A stretch of 64,000 nucleotides of DNA from Halichondria panicea (GCF_963675165.1 NC_087381.1:3534001-3598000); one strand, 5' to 3'. Shown: positions 24,501 through 33,160, counted from the first letter of the stretch. Numbers and translations: made by a program. Notes: a model not told the origin generated them from the letters alone.

Positions 24501-25461
24501 GTCAACGGTCACAGGAAATAAAGTGAGTATACCAGCTGTAGAACATTGATATTTGCTATTAATTTTATTCATGTACAGGCGACAAGCTGGAACAGTCACA
24601 GCTGATGACATCATCCTAACAGACATACGGGACAATGAGCAGGGAATGGTGATGTTTACTATGCATGTTCAATTGGAAGCAGGGTTACTGATGGCTACTG
24701 ATCTTCAACAAGCTATAGAGGTAGGAACATTTCACTCAGTAATTCAGCAAAATTAATGGCTTACAAGACATTAATCTGCCATGATGCCTTTACATAATTA
24801 TGTGACTTAAATCATGGGAGTCCCCGGGTAAATATGTACATGCACTCCATAGGAAGGAAGGAATATTTATGCTGACACTGGATTCTCGGGCTTGTCCTTG
24901 GAGGTATTGGTAACAGAAGCCCCTAGAACAACCAGTTTAACAGGAGGACAGATTGCTGGGATAGCAGTAGGGTTCCTCATGCTCACAATCATATCCATCA
25001 TGATTTTTGTTGCTGTTCTGAGGTTAGTTAAAGTTATTTCCCAACTGTACAATACATACAATTATAATATAATTATACTCTACAATACTATTTGTGCATT
25101 AACTAGTACATAAATCTCTTTATTTTCCAGTTACATAAAGTATTGTCGCCACTACAAGAAGGGTGTGGACCTTACGTCAAGCTGTGTCGAGTATCAAAAT
25201 CCACTAGCCACTGTAAAAGCCGACCACTCAAAAATCCAACCAGCAACTGTTGAAAGAAATGAAGAAACTGTGATACAAGAAGAACAACTTATTGCAAAAG
25301 ACCAAGAAATCGATGGTAAGAAAAAAGTTGGATTGGAGTGCAGTTTGCTTCGAGACCAAGGGCGTATCAACCCCAATTATCGAGACGCAGGAACGGTTGA
25401 TGAAGATGAAGAGTTCCCCAACCTCTCGCAACTCACCATTGAGAGTGAGGAGAGGAACTGA
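363..25461 (+). CDS. Giant mosaic transmembrane mucin-like protein (CCP, NIDO, AMOP, VWD, EGF), 5' partial
   Basis: About 58 exons can be chained from 363 to the TGA at 25459-25461 with matching intron phases throughout and no internal stop, giving about 4,390 residues. No signal-peptide exon is visible, so the start lies upstream of the window. The order is CCP x10, NIDO, AMOP, VWD, EGF x6, CCP x14, NIDO, AMOP, VWD, EGF x6, Thr/Pro mucin stalk, juxtamembrane domain, transmembrane helix and a 110-residue tail. Known families with NIDO-AMOP-VWD (MUC4, SUSD2) are cell-surface adhesion or mucin proteins, so a membrane-anchored adhesion or recognition role is inferred. Nearly all CCP and EGF exons are symmetric phase 1-1, so exon gain, loss or skipping keeps the frame. 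It could instead be two tandem genes split near 12.2 kb, but there is no stop after the exon at 12004-12138 and no clear new start. The subdivisions below are parts of this entry. Confidence 0.85.
4675..4973. mobile_element. MULE-like MITE, about 65-bp inverted repeats, 9-bp target duplication
   Basis: The termini are TAGTTGGGCG...CGCCCAACTA and the two arms pair over about 65 bp up to AGGATTTGTCT. The element is flanked by perfect 9-bp copies of GTTTACATG at 4666-4674 and 4974-4982. Long inverted repeats with 9-bp target duplications are typical of Mutator-like elements, so a non-autonomous MULE is the best guess. It has no coding capacity. Confidence 0.82.
4983..5061. mobile_element. 79-bp hairpin element sharing the neighbour's target duplication
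   Basis: The termini TAGACTCG...CAAGTCTA enclose an almost complete hairpin (CCACTCCTTTTTCTCTGAT and its complement). It is flanked by GTTTACATG at 4974-4982 and again at 5062-5070. Its ends match those of the 764-bp element at 50135-50898, so it is a minimal deletion derivative of the same family. Confidence 0.8.
5163..5867 (+). CDS. Exons 9-10: two diverged CCP domains before the first NIDO
   Basis: Exon 9 (5163-5360; the acceptor could instead be at 5168) and exon 10 (5673-5867) each encode one CCP with the expected cysteine spacing ([25 protein letters not shown]). Both are phase 1-1 and differ clearly from the eight-copy array, so they are older copies. Exon 10 ends inside its last cysteine codon, completed by the first two bases of exon 11. 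A 1.6-kb intron with mobile elements separates them from the array. Confidence 0.88.
5974..10308 (+). CDS. Exons 11-18: first NIDO-AMOP-VWD module
   Basis: Exons are 5974-6137, 6639-6992, 7638-8167, 8241-8437, 8684-8892, 9036-9408, 9557-9844 and 9952-10308. Exons 11-13 give a NIDO domain ([49 protein letters not shown]). The AMOP region follows ([28 protein letters not shown]). The VWD domain shows [20 protein letters not shown] and ends near [13 protein letters not shown]. The last two exons form a linker region and an Ig-like stretch ending in [13 protein letters not shown]. This succession is known from MUC4-like surface proteins. Long introns carry MITEs at 6158-6581 and around 7.0-7.4 kb. 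Confidence 0.88.
6158..6581. mobile_element. Intronic MITE with TAGGGTTG-type ends
   Basis: The ends TAGGGTTGATAAATTATGCT and ...TATACCAACCCCTA are imperfect inverted repeats. The interior (GGCAGGTTTTACAGAAATACAG, ACGAGTCATAGTA) recurs in reverse orientation in the element at 10435-10796, so these are two copies of one family. It lies in the intron between exons 11 and 12. Confidence 0.65.
6993..7637. other. Intron 12-13 with a decayed inverted-repeat element
   Basis: No coding sequence. About 7028-7380 holds repeated TTTAATCCGGGTT / TTATCCGGGTTC / ACCCGGATTA motifs on both strands, suggesting an old MITE. The exon at 7638 follows a TTTTCAG acceptor. Confidence 0.45.
10435..10796. mobile_element. 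MITE, second copy of the 6158-6581 family, opposite orientation
   Basis: The termini TAGGGGTTGGTAGATTATGCT and AGCATAATCTACCAACCTCTA are inverted repeats of about 21 bp. The interior matches the reverse complement of the intronic element at 6.2-6.6 kb. It sits in the 543-bp intron between exons 18 and 19. Confidence 0.75.
10852..12138 (+). CDS. Exons 19-24: six EGF-like domains, first block
   Basis: Exons are 10852-11007, 11069-11191, 11326-11445, 11638-11754, 11829-11951 and 12004-12138, one EGF-like domain each, phase 1-1. Exons 20, 21, 23 and 24 begin with the calcium-binding signature DIDEC or DVDEC. Exon 22 lacks it (ADEPCAGEC). Exon 19 ends at 11007 by analogy with its duplicate at 21374-21529 (both 156 bp), which uses an unusual GTTCGC donor. 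A more canonical GTATGT donor at 11035 would extend it by nine residues and stay in phase. The central part of exon 19 is almost identical to exon 47. Confidence 0.86.
12341..17456 (+). CDS. Exons 25-38: second CCP block, fourteen domains, one split by an intron
   Basis: One CCP per exon, phase 1-1: 12341-12538, 12593-12799, 12861-13106, 13439-13642, 13742-13945, 14036-14242, 14817-15029, 15090-15299, 15354-15560, 15704-15916, 16142-16345, a split domain at 16406-16456 plus 16719-16856, then 16908-17111 and 17265-17456. Most carry xxFxxGTxAxxxC, GYxLxG and a C-terminal TC motif. The domain at 12861-13106 is longer (82 residues) with an extra Cys-containing insertion. The last CCP ([16 protein letters not shown]) is the closest relative of the eight-copy array and sits directly before the second NIDO, a clue to the ancestral order. 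An alternative second-gene start with a signal-like [15 protein letters not shown] just before 12341 seems less likely. Confidence 0.87.
13165..13363. mobile_element. TA-flanked MITE of the CCGTATAGCGGGTA family
   Basis: The ends CCGTATAGCGGGTACTTTTC and the complement of GAACCCGCTTTATACTG form inverted repeats flanked by TA. Related copies are at 19231-19413, 41703-41886 and 45714-45886, with a one-ended copy at 27770. TA target duplication suggests a Tc1/mariner- or pogo-mobilised family. Confidence 0.7.
14577..14781. mobile_element. TA-flanked MITE with CCTTAAGGTGACATATTTTC ends
   Basis: Inverted repeats of about 25 bp (CCTTAAGGTGACATATTTTC and GAAAATATGTCACCTTAAGG) are bounded by TA on both sides. 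A second, more diverged copy lies at 33891-34091. It is within the 574-bp intron between the CCP exons ending at 14242 and starting at 14817. Confidence 0.78.
17582..21181 (+). CDS. Exons 39-46: second NIDO-AMOP-VWD module
   Basis: Exons are 17582-17721, 17866-18180, 18270-18859, 19002-19210, 19613-19815, 19936-20284, 20513-20758 and 20816-21181. NIDO is seen as [43 protein letters not shown] and [10 protein letters not shown]. The AMOP region has [16 protein letters not shown] and [16 protein letters not shown] has [22 protein letters not shown] and [13 protein letters not shown]. The linker and Ig-like part end in [13 protein letters not shown]. Exon order, intron phases and approximate lengths match exons 11-18 (for example 530/590, 197/209, 209/203, 373/349 and 357/366 bp), so this is an internal duplicate of the first module, now well diverged. 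Confidence 0.88.
19231..19413. mobile_element. Diverged MITE of the CCGTATAGCGGGTA family
   Basis: The left end is CCGTATAGTGGGTA and the right end TTACCTGCTATGCGATAG, with internal TTCGTGGGCAAATTGACCTC also present in the copy at 41703-41886. It lies in the intron before the second VWD exon. Confidence 0.65.
21374..23054 (+). CDS. Exons 47-52: six EGF-like domains, second block
   Basis: Exons are 21374-21529, 21776-21895, 21948-22070, 22226-22345, 22629-22745 and 22914-23054, phase 1-1. They parallel exons 19-24 in number and size (156, about 120, 120, 120, 117 and 141 bp). Calcium-binding starts are DLDEC, DIDEC, DTDEC and DINEC; the fourth domain lacks one ([11 protein letters not shown]), like its counterpart exon 22. 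The fourth exon could begin at 22220 instead. The block leads straight into the mucin stalk. Confidence 0.87.
23158..24296 (+). CDS. Exon 53: Thr/Pro-rich mucin stalk of 12-residue repeats
   Basis: A single 1,139-bp exon, phase 1 in and phase 0 out, encodes about 379 residues rich in Thr, Ala, Pro and Gly. From about 23290 to 24100 it is a 36-bp tandem repeat encoding [12 protein letters not shown] with small variants ([24 protein letters not shown]), more than 20 copies. Such stretches are usually densely O-glycosylated and hold the extracellular part away from the membrane. The following 60 residues are Ser/Thr-rich and non-repetitive. The repeat also opens long antisense frames (Cys/Gly/Ser-rich), which are artefacts. 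Copy number is likely to vary between individuals. Confidence 0.9.
24419..25461 (+). CDS. Exons 54-57: juxtamembrane domain, transmembrane helix, cytoplasmic tail
   Basis: Exons are 24419-24522, 24579-24720, 24853-25022 and 25131-25461. The first two and the start of the third form a small folded region before the membrane. It resembles a SEA-type domain in position and pattern ([11 protein letters not shown] in place of a GSVVV cleavage site), but this is only an inference. [20 protein letters not shown] followed by FVAVL is the transmembrane helix in exon 56. The tail of about 110 residues begins basic ([12 protein letters not shown]), is acidic further on and contains INPNY, an NPxY motif typical of endocytic or PTB-domain binding, and EYQNP. 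An alternative donor GTAAGA at 25316 exists in the last exon, but reading through is simpler. Confidence 0.85.
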
Positions 25462-27195
25462 AAAATATACTGCTGAAATCACTAATAGACATCCTACAGA
25501 AGTTAGTTAACAATAATATTATTTTTAAGTTAGGACACTGCATCATAATAACTGTGTTTAAAGTTTTATTCTTGCTAGACTAAACTGCTATAATCATTAT
25601 AATACCAATAATATAGTTGTGCGTATACACAATAGATCATGTAAAGCTATTGGTGGTATAATATGGTTTCCTGGCATTGAAACGCGATTATTAGAATTAA
25701 CCCATGCATGCACAAACATTTCTGCTGAAGGTTCTTGAGCCAAAATTAATAGCAAAAAATTTATGTCCCGCTATACGGCCTTATAAATGATTGTAGAGCA
25801 ACACACACACTACCGTATACCCACGGATTTTACAATCCACGGTATACCTCGCTTGCGCAATGCGTACCGATGTCATAGGCACGAGTGACTCCCCCAAATA
25901 ATGACTCCCGGTCACTCCTACACTGTAAAAAATGATTGAAAAAAAGTGCGGTGGACACACTAAAACCGTCGCATATAGCACGCTTTTTTGACCTTTTTCA
26001 ATCATTTTTTATAGTGTACCTAGTCACCAGTGACCCCCGGTCACTCACGCCTAGGAATAAATGACTCCCCCGATCACTGACTCCTAGTCACGAATGACTC
26101 CCCCAAATTTAAAACTTTGACAGCGGAGGTCGAGGGCTACTAAGTATACATCCTCAAAAGACTGCATCATGCAGTGACTATATACTATAATTATACAGAT
26201 TCAAGTTCAAGACTGTTATCTGTGAGAGGACTGTTATCTGTGAGAGGCCTGTTAGCCTGTCTACAAGTGATATAGCTTTTTTTGTCTATAATTATATAGC
26301 TGATGTTCCTTAGCTATCGTTACTTCACTTAGTCAAACGTAACTGGCAAGTATGTGATCCAAAAACTCCACTGAGGCACTGCCATGGCATCAGCACACGC
26401 GGTGCTTTTATATACCCATACATGCAGCACAGGTAATTTTATGGTCTCTAAAGTTGAACTGGACAAGGTTGGCTCATCTGTTGAGACAAGCATATGTCCA
26501 TGCAAATCTTGTCAACAGTCTGTATGCAAGTATATACCAACATTGAATTCATGCATGCATATGCATGTATAATCATAACACCATTATTTTATATACAACG
26601 ATTGCATCATTACCGTATATATATGGCACTCTTTGATTGAGATGCTCAGCTGAAACACTACTTTTAATAAACCGTTTTGATATTCGACTGGAGCTGCATG
26701 AGAAGGGAATGCTGAACAAGTTCAAATGGCAAAGAAATCGTCCCAGGCATACAATCAGTATTATGTATTATAAAAAGAGTGCTGCTATATTTTGTACACA
26801 GGTCCTATAATTATATACACGAGTATCAATTCGTGCAGAATCGTGCTACCATCATCTGTTTGACTGATTCAATATGCGGATAACAAAGACTCCCTAGGGC
26901 CCCTATACCCCCTCCCCCCATCCAAGCAAAACATACAGTCATGAACAAAGGAATTACTAATTAGTATGCTAGGAATCATGCAAGCAGTGCAATCCATATA
27001 ATACATGTACATATACTGGTTAGAAACATGCAAGCATGCTAGCTGTTATTCAGCTACAATATATGTAGGGTTTTGTTTTTCACTATTAATATGCATGGTG
27101 GCATGGGCGCAGTCATGCATCGCAGATTGAATTACACAACATTCAGTTTATGAACATTCACACATCACAATAATTAAAAACAGTGTTTAATCACG
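25462..27195. other. Intergenic region with short repeats and MITE, no gene seen
   Basis: This is the 3' flank of the giant gene. Positions 25880-26110 contain repeated GACTCCC / GGTCACT motifs, and 25921-26016 is a MITE listed separately. From about 26395 on, the sequence is the first copy of a segmental duplication shared with 44.5-45.7 kb. I saw no convincing poly(A) signal close to the stop. Confidence 0.55.
25921..26016. mobile_element. 96-bp Tc1/mariner-type MITE
   Basis: The ends CACTGTAAAAAATGATTGAA and TTCAATCATTTTTTATAGTG are inverted repeats flanked by TA at 25919-25920 and 26017-26018. It is too short to code. Confidence 0.8.
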
Positions 27196-27745
27196 TTAAT
27201 GAACAAGTGATGAAAACCACTGCCCCAGTCTTGCTCCGAAGCCAATGATGGATTTGCCTGCAGCCACTGTCTCCTTTACAGGCTGTGTGACAGCCATTTT
27301 GAACTCTTCTCCGGCTAGCTCGGACCTCACCCTCTCAATGTTCACTTTATTAGTAGGTTTAGTCCTTGTCTTGGTTTCAGCTTGTGATTTGTCAGTGATA
27401 ACAACTGAATTATAGAAAAAACAAATTAAATTTGTTACCAAAATGTATAAATAATACTTACAGAAATTTCCTTTGAATTTGAGGCTTTTCATATCCATGC
27501 AGCCCTTGATTCTTCAAAAACACTTCTGTTTTCACAGAAACTGATTGGTCTCCCCGTGTTTTCTACCAATTATCCTTGCTATGACCATCTTGCATTTTTT
27601 AGTAAGATTTTTAGAGAAGATTGTTTGGAAAAAATCTTTGGCAAAGAAACTCCAATAGTCCTCAGTACTCAATCGGGAGATAAGAATCTCGATGTCTTTT
27701 ACAGCTTGGGATAATTTCTATGGCACAAAGAATAATATGCGAGTG
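26395..27745. repeat. Segmental duplication, copy 1 (partner about 44490-45690)
   Basis: Blocks in the same order recur at 44.5-45.7 kb: GGTTGGCTCATCTGTTGAGAC, GAGTGCTGCTATA, ATCAATTCGTGCAGAATCGT, GGCATGGGCGCAGTCAT, and the two 3' exons of the gene above. Divergence is small substitutions and indels. Copy 1 keeps upstream exons; copy 2 does not. Confidence 0.8.
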
Positions 27746-27769
27746 ATATTAGGTGTATAATTGTAGGTA

Positions 27770-27900
27770 CCATATAGCGGGTAATTTTTTTTGATGCAGA
27801 TTTTTGTACGAACGACCCATTAATTTTTCATTTTCGTACAGCTAAGATAGTCGAATCGAATCTATTGAAGTAGAATAATATTGATTTTCGTATGATAATA
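27770..27900. repeat. One-ended copy of the GCGGGTA MITE family
   Basis: CATATAGCGGGTAATTTTTT followed by ACGAACGACCCATT and TTTCGTACAGCTAAGATA matches the left half of the element at 45714-45886. No right end is seen. Confidence 0.55.
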
Positions 27901-28311
27901 AACTGCTCAAGACAGTTAATGGCCACTGCAAAGAAAACGAAGAGAGAGCTCACAAGACTCACTGTATTGGAGATAAAAGACTATTCTAGCTAGCAGCTTC
28001 CCTTCTGACCACAGTAATATCATAATACATGTATAAAAGTGTCTTCGTTAATGATTTCATAATAAATTAATGACATCCATTAATCCGGAAATTTCATGTA
28101 TTCAGATGGGGTTTGGTCCGGCTCTATCCGGATTAGCGAGGTTCTACTGTATTGTCAAAATTGTTAAATCCCAGGGGGGAAAGCTAGGCCCAGGGGGGGG
28201 GGGGCGAAAAAACCCCCTCAATGCAGCCCTGCATACCACATATGGCTTGTGCATGATTATAGAGCTATGAATAATATCTGCCATGAATATCATTACTAGT
28301 AATTATTATTA

Positions 28312-28660
28312 TGCCTCGGTGCGCATGCGCAAGCGAGGTATACAGTAGTGTGTTTGTGTGTCTGTGTAGACCACTACAGCTGCTCAAGGATCAATCAAGT
28401 GCAAGTAAGAGTTTCTATAGGCTTCTAGTCATGTTTACTTGGATTTTAATTCGTGGATTTGCAAAATAATGCTTTGTTCTCGAGTTATGCCTAGTTTTGC
28501 TTACTTGGAATGCTATTGCAGCCTTTTCAGAAGAGTCCGTAGCAAAACTTGTTCACCGAGTGTTACTACTCTACTTAGTAGTTAGCTCTGCACTAGAACG
28601 CTAGCTGCAAGAGTGAGCAGAGAGCTGCAAGGCTCTGCTGACTTGCAGCCATTAATTTTT
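28312..28660. repeat. Dispersed repeat with CCTCG-type palindromic end
   Basis: ATGCCTCGGTGCGCATGCGC, the CTGTGT run and ATAGGCTTCTAG...TTCGTGGATTTGCAAA match, in reverse orientation, the copies at about 37940-38335, 39985-40372 and 40860-41032. No coding is seen. Confidence 0.6.
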
Positions 28661-28732
28661 AGACTTGAACTTTTGGCATTGATCGTTTTTAACAACAATC
28701 ATGGTCGATCATTACCCACTATTTGGTTGATT

Positions 28733-29255
28733 GCATCATAGATTGAAGAGAGAGGGATAGGAAACGGAGTGGTGCACGTGATGATTTTACATTGAATCTG
28801 CAGTGGAGCCTCGAAAATTATCCGCGCTACGCCCTATGAACGAGGCTATTAAGCACACTTTTGCCGGGTAACTCCCAAAGCTGTGTTTCCTCGAGACATA
28901 ATCTCTTTCAGCAACTTAAAACACGCCTAGTCCATGAGCCACGTGTAGTACTTGCTAATGACTGACCACACCCAGTAAAAAGAGACTTTCCAATAAAGTT
29001 ATATGTTCCCAAGGCTGTTTTAGAGCTATTGGAACATGTAACGTGTAAGCGTGCTGGTTATGACTACTACAATAGGTATAGACCTTGAAATATAAGTGAG
29101 TTGCACGGACTAAGCACAGTTACTTGTAGTTTATTATGCACTGAGTGTAGAAATAGATATTGTTGTGATGGCCTCGATTAAACCGCACCGTAGCGCGAAT
29201 GTTACTCGAGATACAAACCGTTTCCTATCCCTCTAACTCTTCAATCTATGATTGC
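28733..29255. mobile_element. 523-bp inverted-repeat element
   Basis: GCATCATAGATTGAAGAG then AGAGGGATAGGAAACGG on the left pairs with CCGTTTCCTATCCCTCTAAC then TCTTCAATCTATGATTGC on the right, about 37 bp of inverted repeat. A related end is at about 61030. There is no open frame of note. Confidence 0.65.
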
Positions 29256-29584
29256 ATGCAGCAAAATTCATCATGATAATTATAATCAATGTGTGTATAA
29301 AAGCTAGCTATTAGTAGTTTTGTGTTATGTAGCTTTGGTACCTCCACTGAGGCATCAGCACCCGTGGTGCTTTCATTATGACTTGGCATTAACTGCCTTT
29401 TCGTGGTAAAACATTTCGTTTGCTTCATTACGAGCACTATACTGCATACGTTGCAATAAACCACGCCTAGGTTTTAATGCGGAATATTTTTATCGAGGTT
29501 GGCTTGCTCACGAAAATTACCCGCTATACAGTCATGTATAATTTTACAGTAGTAGTATAAACTACAACTAGTGCAACCATAGTA

Positions 29585-29883
29585 CAGTAGAACCTCGATT
29601 ATCCGGACACCTTGGTTCCAGAAGCAGGCCGGATAAGTGAATATGCCGGATAATCGAATAGATAAACCACGCCTTGATCCACCCACTTTATTGATAAACA
29701 GCAGTACCACATGGTTGTCTGCGCATGCGCAGAAGATAAGCAGGCATGTCTCCATGGTAACAGCTGCAACGCGCATGCGCGTTTTAGGGACACGCCCATT
29801 TTCTGATCTGATAACAAGAAAACTGCCAAGCCGGATAATCGAGGTTCCGGATAATGGAGGGCCGGATAATCGAGGTTCTACTG
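29585..29883. mobile_element. 299-bp pogo/Tigger-like MITE, copy A
   Basis: The termini CAGTAGAACCTCGATTATCC and GGATAATCGAGGTTCTACTG are flanked by TA at 29583-29584 and 29884-29885. The same element lies reversed at 57940-58239. The terminal sequence and TA target are of the pogo/Tigger type. The open frames inside are spurious. Confidence 0.85.
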
Positions 29884-30315
29884 TACAAATAATTACCTTT
29901 CTTGAGATCTCCTGATAGACTCTGCCCCCTTCCATTACCTTATACGTCATTACAGGAGCAGAAAAATCAGTTCGACTGGTTTGCACGGCTATAGAATCAA
30001 AGATTTTACAGTCTGCATTCCTCAAAGCAAGTGTTCAAAGGGAGTTATGACTTACATCAGGATGTTCCAAGAGACTACAGATTTGATCAGTTGTTAGATC
30101 AAAGATTTCAACTCCATGTATTCTGTTGAAAACTCCAGATACTTGGGTGCCTGCAGAGACAATCATTTACTTGATATGTCGTTTACATTATTGGCTACTT
30201 ACCAAGGATACCCACTTTGTAAGCTCTTTCCATATTTTTGTTTTTCTGCTGAGGAGTTGTAGATCTACATGTAAGAGTTCTTGGACCGGTGTAGAAGCGA
30301 TATGGGGCTCCCCCC

Positions 30316-31358
30316 GTTTTCGGGGCCTCCCCCGGTGTCATAAAATTTTAGGCCCCCCATGAGATTGGGCCCCCCAGGCCTAGAATTTTAACATTTTAGG
30401 CCCCCTCTTAAAATTTTAGGCCCCCCATTAACAGCGCAACAGCGGTAACATTATGTGACAGTGCATTCTCAAAATACACCAATGCAGTCTTCTATGGTCT
30501 TCACAGTCTATGCAGTGCCAGTTACTGAATGCAGCTCTCCTCACACACACACACATTTCATGCATGTACAGTAGTATACCACTGGTCTCACAGCCATCAC
30601 ACTGCACCATGTCGAATCAGGCCTCATGCAGCACGAAGCACATAGGTGCCAACTGTCCTGAATTGGTCAGGACTGTCCAAGATTACCCTTGTCCCGAAAG
30701 GAAACTGCTATATTGTGATTCCACCATGATACAACAGTTTCTCTCTTGACTTCTATCTGTGATTCCACATTACTTGAGAGCTGAGCCAGTGATGCTATTG
30801 GAGCATCCCCACAACAATTTACATCTTCTATGTATAGGAAAACATAGAGGAAGATATGAATTGTTGTCTTTGCACTGAAATTGTGTGTTTTATACTTTTT
30901 TGTCCTGAAATTTGGCTGAGAAAGTAAGCACAAAGTTGCAAATATGGCGATAGCTATGCAACAACATCAATTGTCTTACAGGCAGATCCAACATTGCAGA
31001 GCTGCATCAAAGCATTTAACTCTTATAGGTAAAGCATGAGTAACTTGAAAGGTAAATCTTCCTTCACTTTGAATTCCATGATAGAATAATAATGCAAACG
31101 TTTTTGCTACTTTGATACAGAGTCTTTGCATGCATGCAGTCTCTTTGATGCTTTGTCAACTAATTAATAGAGCTAACCTTACCATATTATTATATCTCTT
31201 TGACTTCGTTCTATCGTGCAGAAAAGGATAGCAGAAGAGGGGGCCTAGAATGTTAACAGTTTGGACCCCCTGGGGGGCCTAAACTGTTAACATTCTAGGC
31301 CCGGGGGGCCTAAACATGGGGGGGCCCAAAATTTTATGACACCGGCCCTAAAACGCTA
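30316..31358. mobile_element. About 1-kb element with GC-rich inverted termini
   Basis: The left arm (30324-30430, GGTGTCATAAAATTTTAGGCCC and more) is the reverse complement of the right arm (about 31250-31349, GGGCCC...AAAATTTTATGACACC). Both carry runs of GGGCCCCCC. The pairing extends at least 75 bp. The interior shows no convincing coding. The target duplication is not clear. Confidence 0.6.
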
Positions 31359-31511
31359 GCGATTTGGGGTGTTAGGGGGGGGGCCTATTGCGCTAGTGAT
31401 ATAGGCCCCCCATAGTGATTTAGGGCCCCCCTCGAGATAGCAACGCAATGTTCTACCATGTAGTCTACCAGGAGAGAAAGGTGCCTCATCGTGCAACCTC
31501 TGAAGGTGGCT

Positions 31512-31926
31512 TTCAGTTCTACCTATGACCACGGTTTCAGAGATGCACCCTGTATTTGTTATGGCTGGCCGCTGCCATCAACCCCAACTAAGTGCAACTG
31601 TGGCTCAGCCTTCTCAGCAAACCATGCATGCGCAATGATTTTTACCAAAGGGTGACTTCCCAACTAGAAGGCATAACGAGCTACGTGACCTGACTGCTTC
31701 ACTTCTCACTAAAGTCTGCCACAATGTTGCCACAGAACATGAGAACCCCGACTACAACCACTAAGCGAGAATCTTTATCCCACCGCTCAGCCATTTAACC
31801 ACTGACAATGCCCGCTTAGACATCCGTGCAAGAGGTTCTGGTTTGCTGTTCAAAACACATATTTTGATGTACCCGAATGCACCCAGCAACAGCTCCAGAA
31901 CCATCAAAGCTGCCTACAAGAAACAT
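31512..31926 (+). pseudogene. Decayed retroelement ORF fragment
   Basis: Conceptual translation, with one frameshift near 31645 and one internal stop near 31761, gives GFRDAPCICYGWPLPS, CNCGSAFSANHA, FPTRRHNELRDLTASLLTK, TDNARLDIRARG and AAYKKHE. This series (CxCG...H, GGFP-RHNE-RD, ARLDIRA) is one I recognise as recurrent in retroelement-related proteins of corals and sponges; the exact superfamily is uncertain. It ends abruptly near 31926. Confidence 0.65.
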
Positions 31927-32057
31927 GAGGTACAAGAAACATAACATAATAGTATATATCTACATATTAATTGACTGTGCCTGATCACAAAATTAATGTC
32001 AGGACAATTATAATTATACATGCCATACATGCCATACACGTGGCTGACAGAAGTTAC

Positions 32058-33160
32058 CTTTTGACTCTTAGGTACAGACTGATTAGACTTTCGTCTCTTA
32101 GGTGGTGGTGGACAGTCTAAGGGGACATCAATTGGTTGCAAATGGGTCACCACAGGTCCATGTGTAAGGCTCACGTCTGGTATTGAGCAAAGTGGCATCT
32201 TTTGCTGCTCTTTGCCCATCACAGAACTTTGTGGCAAGTCTGGAATATACTTAGTGAGATGATAATTATACCCACACGCAGTTTTAGTATACACGCATGT
32301 ATAATAGTTTTACCATATATACCTTGAGGGTGTTGTTTTCTCATATCGTAGATCCATTGACATAGTTCATTGACTTGACCACAAGTGCAGGTTAGGTATG
32401 TTTTACCATACTTTTTTGTCAGGAAAGTACCAGACTGGGGGTGTTGACGGATGTAGAAATGTAACAGGCTGTTCATTTCTAAGTAGCTGATGTCAGTGTT
32501 TTCTGCTTTTTTGAAGTCGTCAAACTGATTGTGAAGGAGTGAATTGACGACCACGAAGTCAAATGCTTCAACTAAGTCTGGTTGATGGGTGTATGCTCTG
32601 TAAGCTAGCCACAGTGCCACATCAGTATCTTTGCTCAAGCCATACTTGTGCTTGTTTTGAAAGAGGTACGATAACTGCAATGGAGAATTGTCAGTAATCT
32701 ATATAATTATATACTACATGAAATTTAAGTGTTAAAAATGTACAATACAATACACTTAATATAGCAGTGAACTTACATTAAAATCATCATCCTCCTCACT
32801 TCTGTACAGATGTGTAGAACCTCCTGTTCTGTACAGTCTCAAAAGGCTTGGATCAAACAGACATTCCATCAGAATAGGATCATCAAACCCACTGGAAACG
32901 TATTCTGAAGAGAGGCCAGGCGTATTATCCGGGAGTGTGGAATTATTGGAAATCTTTGCAAGAGAATGGCTACTACTTTGCATACGAGTATGAGCATAGA
33001 TAGTAGAGGGGAGGGATTGGAAACATCTCAGGTGACCAATGTATTGCCCTAGAGAATTCTGACACCATGCGTGTTGCATTCCGCAAGTATTGATTGCGAT
33101 TGATTGCGAGCCAGATGCAAAGACAAAAGAGAAGAAAGTGAAGAAAACTGCAGTAAGCAC
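32058..33160 (-). CDS. Three-exon unknown protein (possibly the front of a Ulp1-type transposon gene)
   Basis: Minus-strand exons at about 33160-32777, 32674-32323 and 32239-32058 join in phase (0, 1, 0 at the three ends). They encode FDDPILMECLFDPSLL with an acidic end (EEDDDFN), then KYGLSKDTDVALWLAYRAYT and TCTCGQVNELCQWIYD, then a basic segment PPPPKRRKSNQSVPKSQK that looks nuclear-targeting. The last exon ends in a GT donor, but no next exon is seen; the retroelement fragment lies there instead. The broken gene at 49-51.9 kb has a similar basic segment (PPRKKQKSQ) just before a phase-0 intron, so this may be a truncated relative. The start is uncertain; a Met exists at about 32984. Confidence 0.5.

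Larger units (their letters stand above)
27196..30245 (-). pseudogene. Degenerate multi-exon gene of unknown function, copy 1
   Basis: Exons on the minus strand are the ATG exon ending before the donor at about 30205 (MERAYKVGILG), then 30056-30150, 29897-30012, 27462-27717 and 27196-27404 with a TAA stop at 27196-27198. Readable segments include TQVSGVFNRIHGVEIFDLTT, KLSQAVKDIEILISRLSTED and EEFKMAVTQPVKETVAAGKS, ending GQWFSSLVH. I do not recognise the family. Two breaks argue for a pseudogene: exons 30056-30150 and 29897-30012 do not join in phase, and a 4-bp deletion near 27558 relative to the second copy shifts the frame. The 2.2-kb intron contains the inverted-repeat elements at 28733-29255 and 29585-29883. 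It could still be a live gene if I misplaced a splice site. Confidence 0.5.

Noticed and set aside
29599..29915. Open frames on both strands near 29.6-29.9 kb and 58.0-58.2 kb
   Set aside because: They lie inside the two copies of a non-autonomous pogo-like MITE.
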